Shown piece after piece: positions 56,484 through 64,000 of a stretch of DNA of 64,000 nt. The stretch comes from Micractinium sp. NFX-FRZ (lineage: Eukaryota > Chlorophyta > Trebouxiophyceae > Chlorellales > Chlorellaceae). The notes below the pieces were generated by a model. It saw nothing but the letters and a program-made list of their open reading frames with translations, was not told the origin of the DNA and did no database searches. Where the stretch lies: NCBI GenBank assembly GCA_029339195.1, contig JAPTJF010000321.1:1-64000 (forward strand). Direction: 5' to 3'. A program made the position numbers and the translations under genes. Numbering within the stretch: position 1 is the first letter of the stretch; each line of letters starts with the position of its first letter.

Positions 56484-57341
56484 GCACCTGCTTGTGTGGC
56501 GACCGCTCGACTCTGCTGGGCCTGCACACCGCTCTGCTGGCGGGTGGGATTGTACAACCACGCCTGCAGGAGCCGGTGCGTCAGCAGGGGAGTTGGGCAG
56601 GCACCACCCACCCACGCCGCCACTGGGCATGCCGCGACGGCAAGCCACCCTCTCCGATTTTGTTTCGGAGTTTTCCAGACTTCAGCCGAGTACTCCACCG
56701 CTTTGCACACACCTCGCCGATCCCCTGATTGCTCCCTAGATTCGAAACGAACGGCACAAGCCACATCTGATCCATTCACCCACCTTCACTATGATTCGCC
56801 TTCATTAGCGTCCCCACCCACCCACCCAACTGCACTGGGTCGGGAATGCCGCCCAGCCATGCATCCATAGCGCACCTGCTCCGCTTATGTACATGATGCA
56901 TGCACTCCGTGCACCTTTGGCACGTGCTCTGCATGTCTCCATCCGATCCTTGGTTTGTAGACCAACCGAAATACACACTCCACACCCAACTTCAAGTGCG
57001 TGCCCTGCCAGGCATCTGGCACCTTACTGTGGACCCACATGCGTTCTGCCAACACCCCAATTTATCAAACGGTTTATTCCATGATGCATGCTAGTGTGTA
57101 TGCTGTGGTATGATGTACAGTGCGATTGGTTCAAGCACCTTGGCTTCTAGCCCTAGCCCCCTCCAGGCGCAGAATCACGGAAAGTCTGTGGGAAGTTGAG
57201 CAGGCGCGACAACGCGACCAAACAAGCGCAGCAGGGGAGGCGTGGAGGGCAAGCCAGGCTGCTGGTCCGAGCAGGGGTCGGACAAGCACCGCAGCACACC
57301 AGCTGCCAGTCGATGGAGGCTGGCTCCACAACACTCCACGA
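56484..57341. other. Convergent 3' intergenic region
   Basis: 858 bases between the deacetylase-like stop (+) and the MYND C stop (-). It presumably contains the 3' UTRs. It is somewhat AT-richer than average near 57055-57120. No gene was seen. Confidence 0.45.
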
Positions 57342-60300
57342 TCACTCTGCCTCCTGCGCCTGCTGCCGGGCCTCCCGGGCAGCCTGCCGCTCAGCCTGCC
57401 GCGCAGCAGCCAGCGCGGCGCACACCCGCCTGTGCCCCGCACGCCAGTCGGAGTGCGAGCAGGCAGTGCCACAGTACCTGCCAGGGTGGAGAGAGGAGCA
57501 GCGGTGTGATGAGGCAGCAGCGTGCACAGCTTGCAGCCGCGGGCAAGCAGATGAGCAGGGCGGAGCGGCACACACGTGGCGATGAGCACTCGGGCAATGC
57601 TGCACAGACGTCGTCACCTGCTCCTTCCTTCCCGCTTGCCTTCCCTTCCCGCCTTCCCACCTCCTCGCCCCCGCACTCACCACACGGTGCGGCAGCCGCT
57701 GCACCTGCGGGCGCTCGCGCCCTGCCCCGCTGCAGGGCCGCCCTCCCCAGCCAGCCGGTCGCACCGCAGGTAGGCGCAGCTGCGCACTGCCGCCGCTTGT
57801 GCCAGCTCCATCCGATCCTCTGCCGCCTGCTCCGGGCGCTGCCACCACTCTAACAGTGCAACCGACAGCTGGCGAGCCGGCGGCAGCGCATCACGCTCCA
57901 AGCGCTGCAGCAGCGCAGGGGTGGCCGCTGCTGTCCACTGCTGCTGCTGCATGGGAAGTTGGCTGATGGCAGCCTCCAGGGCAGCCACATGGCGGGCCAG
58001 CTCCGGCCTGGTGGCAGTGCCAGAGGTGCTGCCGCCGCTGCTGCTGCTGCCACTGCTGCTGCTGCCGGCGGCAGCGCTGAGGTTGGCGTTTGCAGCCAGC
58101 ATGTCTGCTGCGGCGCTTCTGACTGTTGCTAACGTGCGGGCCAGGAAGGAAGCAAGAATGCACACCACCTGCGCAGCCAGGGCCCAGCCGAGGGAGCGGT
58201 GTCAGGTGTTGCGGCCTTGGCGTGCTGCCCGAACGGCACCCTTTCAGGGCATGCACCAACAAAACGCTTAGCCTCAAGCCCTCTTGCCACATGGCCCCTG
58301 CCCAGCCCTCCACCCACCTGCGGAGCCCAGCTGTGGCGGCTGCGTGCCATGCTGGCCAACTCTGCAACCATGGCCGGCAGCGCACCGCTCTCAAGCAAGT
58401 GCGCCGCAAGGCGTGGCGACCACACAGCCGCGCTCATGAGCGATATGTGCATGCTTGTTTGGTGGTCATGCCCCTGCAACAGGTCGGCGTGGCAGGCACA
58501 CTTGCTAGGCCCATCGTCTACAAGAAAGCCACGGGCAGAAAGGTGTGGCATGGAGCGCTCAACAAACAAGAGCTTGTGACCTCTGGTGGTTGTGTCCCTC
58601 CATAGCTGCAGGTGCAGGTGCCGGCTCACCGTGACGGCACGCATCGTCTGTGCGAGCAGGTCTTGCAACGCGGCATCCAGCACAAGCGCGCCAGGCCCAT
58701 CCCCTAGCGCCGCGGCCAGGCTATTGACAGCCTGATTGGGGCCTCCCTCTGAGAGGAGTTGGGAGTCAGCGCTCGCCGCCACTGCTTGCAGCGCCTCGCA
58801 GTGGGCAGCAGCCATGGCTTGCAAGCTCCTGCAGCCAAGGTCGGGCCAGCAACAGCCGAGCAGTTCAAAGCCAAAGGCACACAGGCATAGCAAGGGTGCG
58901 CTGCAGGGGTGACAGGCTGGGTGTGCATTGCAACGAGGGGGCAAGCTGCCAGTGGCGTTGCTCCGTGGAGCTGCAGGCATCATCTGGTCGGCCACTGCGC
59001 CGCATGCCACGCACCTGGCCGGCTTCCCTTCGGCTGCCGGCTCCCGCCACTGTAGCTTCCCCTGTAGGCGCAGCGTGATGCCCGCAATGGCAAGCGCCTT
59101 GGCGCGCTGCTGCGGCGAGGGCAGCAGGCGGGCCTCGCTGGTTGCCATGAAATGGACCAACCGGCATGCGCTGGTGTGCAGCTGCCACAGCGCAGCCTCT
59201 GCAGCAGCCACGCTGTCAGCTGGCAGCGGGCCCTGCATCTCCAGCTCCGGGCACTCGGAACACAAACTGAGGCACGCTTCCGCCGATTGGGCCAGGTAGA
59301 CGGCAAGCTCAGTCGCGGACGCCGCCATCTCGGGCTGCTCCTCCAGCGCGAGGGCCGCCACGTATGGCAGCGCACGCAGCTGCGCGGAGGCTGCGCCGCA
59401 CCAGGCCGTCAAGTCAGCCAGGGTGCGCACTGCTGTGTCCCCGCTGCCGGGGGCAGGCTGCGCCAGCGCCAGCTTGGCCAGCATTGTGACGGCATCCAGC
59501 GCTGCCTCGCAAATGGATGCGGCAGTCTCGCCATCATAGATCTGCGGCTCTCCCGCCACCACTCGGAGCACCAGTGGGAGCCGCTGTATGGCTGCCAGCA
59601 TGGCAGGCGCCAGCCGCCGCGGCCGCTCACCCCAGTGCCAGCTGCCGCTCTGCTGCAGGGGGGTGATGCTGTTGCACACGTGGGTGCAGCTTACAGCCAG
59701 CAGGCGCAGGAGGCCGAACAGCATGACCGGCGGGGGCGGCTCGCACTCTGGGTCCTCCAACGGTGCCAGGGCCAACAGCCTGGCAGCGCACTGCACCAGG
59801 CGCTGCCCGCTCAACGTCACGCCGCCATCAGCCGGCGCTGCTTGGCCAATGTGCGCTGCCAGCCGCTCCTCAAGCGGTGCGGCACATGCTGCAGCTGCCA
59901 TGTCGAGCACAGCATCCCAGCGGTAGTGGTCGGGCCGCCGTTCTGGCGGCAGCTGCATCACCACTGCCGCCTCCTGCAGCCCCGCTACAAATATCTCTAC
60001 AAGGCTGCGCCGCAGGGAGGGCTCACTCGCCGCTACGTGCTGCCGAAACCCCCAGCCATACCTGCGCATTGGTGCAGGGCAGGGGTGGAGTGGCATGAGC
60101 ACCCTCGGGAGCGCCGGCAGATGCGGGACAGCAGGCAAAGCACCGAGCTGACAGCTACTGCAAGCAGCACCGAGCTGATCGCTACTGCAAGCAACGCCGG
60201 TCCAGACAAGCCAGCCAGCGAGACGGCAAGCAAGGATCCTGTGCCTGGTGCACCGCCCGCGGTCCGCCCTGCTCACAGTTGGTGCAGCACGGCTGCAAAG

Positions 60301-61223
60301 GACGCCACAAGTGCTGCCCGATCCTCGGCGCCTGCATAGGTGCATAGGCCCAGGGGAGGGCGAGAGGGGCACACGACAGCAGGTGGGCCCCGGCTGTCAG
60401 AGCTGCTGCACAAAGGGTGTTCCCCCTCCTGCGAGTCAGCATGCACCCAATAGGTCAGCACCTTGTACCCCACTGCTGCCCCGCGGCAAAGCATCGTTGC
60501 ACCCTTGCCCACCTGCCCCGCGGCGTGGCTGGAGGATGGGGCCAGCAGCGCCAGCCGCCGCTTCCAGCCATGAGATGAAGGGCGCATGCGGCAACCAGCT
60601 TTGCAGGTCGTCGAGGCCGTGAACCACCGAAAGCATGCTAAGCAGAGAGCCTGCCAGCTTCAACTGGAGAGTTAGGGACGCGGCCACATCAGATGCGCCC
60701 AGTGCCGCCACTGGGCGCGCCGCAACGCACTCCAGCTCGAGGCGGCCAAAATTGAGCAGCAGGGTGACGCAGCACGCCAGCTCATGGGCCACACATAGAT
60801 CTGCCACTGACTCGCTTGAATAGGACACTTCTACAAGAGAGCGCGCCATGCAGAGTGCCGCCGTCCACTGCATATGCAGCGCCGAGGGCAGCGGCGTCGC
60901 CTCCTCGCCGCTGCCGCCGACAGCACTGTGGCACGCTGCCGTGAGCTTGGGAGCGAGCGCGCTAAGCTGACCGGTGGCCCTGCGGCGTGCGCAATTGTTC
61001 GAGGCATTAAACGCTGACTTGGGGCAGGAAACTGTGCGCACGAAACCTTGTCCACACGCACTCACTCGAGCAAGGCTGTCGGGTCGACGGAGTCGCTATC
61101 GGCATGCTCCTTCATGGCATACGTCACGCCACCGACGCGCGTCAGCAAGGCCTGGCTGCCAACAACATCGTCTCGGCCGGCGAGCGAATTCAGCTCAACC
61201 AGGGCGGCTATCAACTCTTCCAT
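57342..61223 (-). CDS. MYND zinc-finger protein, paralogue C, 8 exons, 901 aa
   Basis: Exons: 61223-61066, 60979-60513, 60331-60277, 60061-59015, 58828-58630, 58473-58318, 58168-57681, 57477-57342; phases close. Same plan as A and B: MEELIAALVELNSLAGRDD start, long Leu/Ala-rich helical body, SLQAMAAAHCEAL at the exon 5 start (aligning with LQALCAAQIEAL of A and LQAMCAAHIEAI of B), SPRLAAHLLESGALPAMVAE in exon 6, and a C-terminal MYND finger CAYLRC, RRCSGCRTVW|YCGTACSHSDW, HRRVC. Here an intron splits the finger between Trp and Tyr, whereas A and B encode theirs in one exon. The protein ends in an Arg/Gln/Ala coiled tail. It is ~20 kb from A and B, with other genes between. Function beyond protein binding is unknown. 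Confidence 0.85.
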
Positions 61224-61666
61224 GGTGCCAGAAAATAGGTACTGCAGCGGAGGCATGGAGCGGCAAGCTGAGGGAAAGCGCCGCACGCTGCGCACGGCGA
61301 GCAGCGGCGGCAGGCGGCGGCCGCTTGCATGTACAGCGCTTGTGCACGCCAGAAGGGGGGGCTGTCGCGTTAAGCAACTGCAAGCACAACTGGTTCTGCA
61401 AAAACAAAGCCAAGCAGTGCACGCGAGCCAACTTCAGTTGGGCTCGTGCCCCAATGCGCCACCCCCCCGAGAGAACCACCCCACAGCACCCCTGGCTCGC
61501 GGACCATCTACATGTATGTAGGTTGATACTGGCACTTGACGATCACATCAGAATTATATTAATGAACAGCTTGCAGGTATGCAGCTCAGTGGGATAGCAA
61601 GATCAAGAGTGCACGATACACACACAGTTGCTGCAGTCATGTTTTGTCACCCCACAAAAGTAAAGC
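61224..61666. promoter_or_regulatory. Intergenic upstream of MYND gene C
   Basis: 443 bases between MYND C (start, -) and the AT-hook gene (stop, -). An AT-rich patch at 61548-61570 (atcagaattatattaatgaac) could serve as a promoter element for C or the 3' end of the upstream gene; undecided. Confidence 0.4.
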
Positions 61667-63790
61667 TCATGCGCGGCGGCTCAGTAGCTGCCGCCGGCCC
61701 GGCGCTGCAGATACCACCCCCAAGGCTGCTGCAGCTGCCTTGCGGTCCTTCCCACCACCGTTCTCCTTCTCCTCCTCTGCGCTCCTCATCCGCCGCCTCT
61801 TGGCCACAGGTGACGCTTCCCCTGCTGCTGCTGCAGCTGCCGGCTGTGCCAGTGCCGCCCCTGCAGCGACTGGCCGTGCTGCCTTGCGCAGCCTGCCACG
61901 CCCGGGCTTGAACACAGGTGCCACCTGTGCTGTCGGCCCTGCCGCCGTGGCTGCTGCGACGGCTGCCTCGGTTGGCTCCGTGTCTGCAAGGGCGGATGCG
62001 GCTGCAGTGTGCTGCTCCTCAGCAGGCTCCTCAGCAGGCTGCTGGGGAGCGGGTGCAGCCTCCCCAATCGCTGCCGCTGCCGCCACAGCAGGTGCTGCCG
62101 CTGCCGCTGCCTCCACTGGTGCAGCAGCTGCAGCCGTGGGCGACGCATGTGACCTGCCACGACGGCGCTTCTGCGTGCGTGCGCCCTCCTCCGCTGCGGC
62201 CCCCTCCGCAGCTGCCTTGTTTGAGCTTGGCTTCCGGCCGCGGCGCTCCTGAGCCGGCACAGCCACGCCTGCTGCTGCTGTGCCTGCTCCCGCTGATGCC
62301 GCCTGTGACGGCTCTGCTGCCGTTGGTGGCCTGCCACGTCGCTTGGGCACAGGTGCGGGCTCCCCCAATGCTGCTGCAGCCACTGCGGCACCTGCTGCAC
62401 CGGCAACGGCACGCTCCGCTGGAGGCGCCTGTGCTTTGAGCGACGCAGCATTCTTGGTTGCCCTGCCGCGGCGTTCGGGTCCAGGCGCAGGCTCCTCCTC
62501 CAGCTCCGCTGGCATTGTCCCTGCTGCAGCAGCTGCCTGTGCTGCTTTGGGCAGCCGGCCTCGCGGGCGCTTGGCAGGAGGCGCAGCCTCCGCTGCTGGC
62601 GCGGCTGGAGCTGCTGTTGTGGCTGCCGCCTCCTCTGCCGGTGCTGGCACCACACCGGCAGGTGCATTCCCGGCCGTGGCGGCTGGCCTGCCCAGCCGGC
62701 GCTTCTTCTGCGCCACTGCAGGCTCCTGCTGCTCTGCTGGGGCCACTGCTGCCTCTGCCGCCGACTTTTTGGCCGGCTGCGGCTCAGCAGCAGCAGCGTC
62801 AGCCGCATGAGGCTCAGCAACCTCGTTGCAGCTGCCTCCTGCTGCAATGCCACCCTGCCACTTGTCCTGCTGGGCAGCCACGCTGGCCTCGTCTGCCACC
62901 GCCTCAGTTCCACCAGCTGGCTCTGCTGTCCCTGGCTTGGCGGCAGCTGCTGCCCTGCCACTCCTGCGCCTGCTGGGAGCCGACGCTGGTGGCGCCTCGG
63001 CAGCTGATGGGGGCTGCGCCTGCGCCTGCCCCCCCTGCGCCTGCTCAGCAGCAGCAGCAGCTGGCTCGGGCTTGGCCACAGCTGCTGCCCTGCCACGCCT
63101 GCGCCTGCTAGGGGCGGCTGCCTGCAGCTCTGCTGGTTGCACCCCCGCTGGTACAAGCTCAGCTGCAGCCGGTGCCTCAGGCTCCGCGGCAGCAGAGGCC
63201 TGCTCCTCTGCCTCCTCAGCTGCTGCGGCGCTTGGCCCCGGCCCAGCCACAGGTGCTGCCCTGCCACGCCTGCCCCTGACGAGCGGTGATGCCGCTTCGG
63301 GCTTGCCGGCCGCTGGCGCGGTGGCGCCTGTTGGAGCCCCCACCGGCTTGACAGTTGGGGCGGGGGAACTGTGCTGCCTGGTGCCTGCCATGCCTGTTGC
63401 TGCTTCTGACGGGGCTGGCTTGCCTGCCGCCGGGCATGCTGCTGTCGGTCCTGCGGAGCCAGCAGCTGGGGCCGCTGCTGCTGGGCCAGCCTCTGGCAGT
63501 GATTGTGGGGCAGGGTGGGCAGCAGCAGGCGCCACCGCCCGTCTGCTCCGTCGGGCCCCCTGAGCTGGCGCCTCAGCAGGTGCGCCTGCAGCTACAGGCT
63601 CGCCTGCCTCTGCTGCTGGACCCCTGTGCCGCTTGGCCGCCCCACCAGTTGCAGTCTCAGCTGCAGCGGCTGCAGCTGCCAGGCCCACAGGCGCCTGCCC
63701 CTGCACGCCCTCCCGGCAGAGCCGGTTGAACTCCCTCTCCGGAAGGTCGCGGTAGGCGGCTGTGCCACGCTGGCGCTTGCCGCGCCCCAT
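61667..63790 (-). CDS. AT-hook repeat, Ala-rich DNA-binding-like protein, single exon, 707 aa
   Basis: An ATG at 63790 opens a 708-codon frame. The N terminus (MGRGKRQRGTAAYRDLPERE, then FNRLCREG) is non-repetitive. The rest alternates Ala/Pro/Glu-rich spacers of ~35-60 residues with basic cores such as RRGRAAPVA, RRRRGRAAAVAKPEPA, KRRLGRPAAT, KRPRGRLPKA, ERRGRATKNA, KRRGRPPTAAEP, ERRGRKPSSNK and KRRRGRSHAS, around ten in all. R-G-R-P-like cores are AT-hooks that bind the minor groove of AT-rich DNA, as in HMGA-type architectural proteins. The tail is KRRRMRSAEEEKENGGGKD. Chromatin function is inferred. The other long frames over this region are shadows of the repeat. Confidence 0.75.
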   Translation of the reverse strand: MGRGKRQRGTAAYRDLPEREFNRLCREGVQGQAPVGLAAAAAAAETATGGAAKRHRGPAAEAGEPVAAGAPAEAPAQGARRSRRAVAPAAAHPAPQSLPEAGPAAAAPAAGSAGPTAACPAAGKPAPSEAATGMAGTRQHSSPAPTVKPVGAPTGATAPAAGKPEAASPLVRGRRGRAAPVAGPGPSAAAAEEAEEQASAAAEPEAPAAAELVPAGVQPAELQAAAPSRRRRGRAAAVAKPEPAAAAAEQAQGGQAQAQPPSAAEAPPASAPSRRRSGRAAAAAKPGTAEPAGGTEAVADEASVAAQQDKWQGGIAAGGSCNEVAEPHAADAAAAEPQPAKKSAAEAAVAPAEQQEPAVAQKKRRLGRPAATAGNAPAGVVPAPAEEAAATTAAPAAPAAEAAPPAKRPRGRLPKAAQAAAAAGTMPAELEEEPAPGPERRGRATKNAASLKAQAPPAERAVAGAAGAAVAAAALGEPAPVPKRRGRPPTAAEPSQAASAGAGTAAAGVAVPAQERRGRKPSSNKAAAEGAAAEEGARTQKRRRGRSHASPTAAAAAPVEAAAAAAPAVAAAAAIGEAAPAPQQPAEEPAEEQHTAAASALADTEPTEAAVAAATAAGPTAQVAPVFKPGRGRLRKAARPVAAGAALAQPAAAAAAGEASPVAKRRRMRSAEEEKENGGGKDRKAAAAALGVVSAAPGRRQLLSRRA

Positions 63791-64000
63791 CTCCCGGCCT
63801 GCGGCATGAGCGTGGGTGCAAGAGGCAGGAGAGACCAGGGAGTGAGGTGTGGCACTCTGTCTTGGCTAAGCCATAGATGGTAAAATTTGCGCTTGGCAGG
63901 CCATGCGCCACAGCGTGCTCCTCCTGATGCGCACAGCACGCCACGGATGGGGCCAACCGCCGCCCCTGCCTTCCCTTCCACCTTTCTCATGCAGTGCAGA
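63791..64000. other. Upstream flank of AT-hook gene
   Basis: 210 bases to the window end. It presumably holds the 5' UTR or promoter, or an upstream exon of the AT-hook gene. Nothing recognised. Confidence 0.4.

Noticed and set aside
61786..63267. 493-codon minus-strand frame rich in Arg/Gln
   Set aside because: Alternate-frame shadow of the repetitive AT-hook gene.
62280..63563. Ala-rich plus-strand frames
   Set aside because: Antisense shadows of the AT-hook gene; Ala runs come from GCT/GCC-rich DNA.

Overview
The window looks like nuclear DNA of a GC-rich, intron-dense green alga, most likely a Chlorella-clade trebouxiophyte (inferred from composition, intron density, Ala/Gln-rich proteins and gene content; no marker gene fixes the species). 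Splice models were built by hand. In every multi-exon gene the junction phases close to a whole number of codons, except for one apparent frameshift in a MYND gene. No rRNA, tRNA or CRISPR array was recognised.

Layout. Positions 1-~4130 hold the 5' part of a minus-strand Ty3/gypsy LTR retrotransposon. Gag is complete. Pol is open to the window edge and covers protease, reverse transcriptase and RNase H. The two are joined by a textbook -1 frameshift site. Positions 5022-16251 (-) hold a 25-exon DExH RNA helicase of the DHX29/DHX57 type. It shares a divergent promoter region with a 16-exon adenylate-kinase-like gene (16889-22872, +). An 11-exon GPR1/FUN34/YaaH acetate-transporter-type gene follows (24659-27968, +); its third intron carries a very AT-rich, organelle-like insertion. 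Next are two tandem paralogues of a large alpha-helical protein ending in a MYND zinc finger (28780-32678 and 33154-36850, both -). A small unknown gene (37263-38355, -) is divergent from a CNNM/CorB-type DUF21-CBS transporter (39146-44847, +).

The last third contains an Ala-rich basic protein (45401-46294, -), a secreted coiled-coil protein whose cysteines mostly lie at multiples of seven residues (47425-50527, -), a polysaccharide-deacetylase-like secreted enzyme (52744-56483, +), a third MYND paralogue (57342-61223, -) and a long AT-hook repeat protein (61667-63790, -).

The genes do not form an obvious pathway. The most striking property of the window is shared by several of them. Introns next to real exons repeatedly contain degraded copies of the neighbouring exon edge, often with the splice site included. 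This suggests that introns here grow by local tandem duplication across splice junctions. About 5% of the roughly 100 modelled introns use GC-AG boundaries, and one such intron is conserved between two MYND paralogues.
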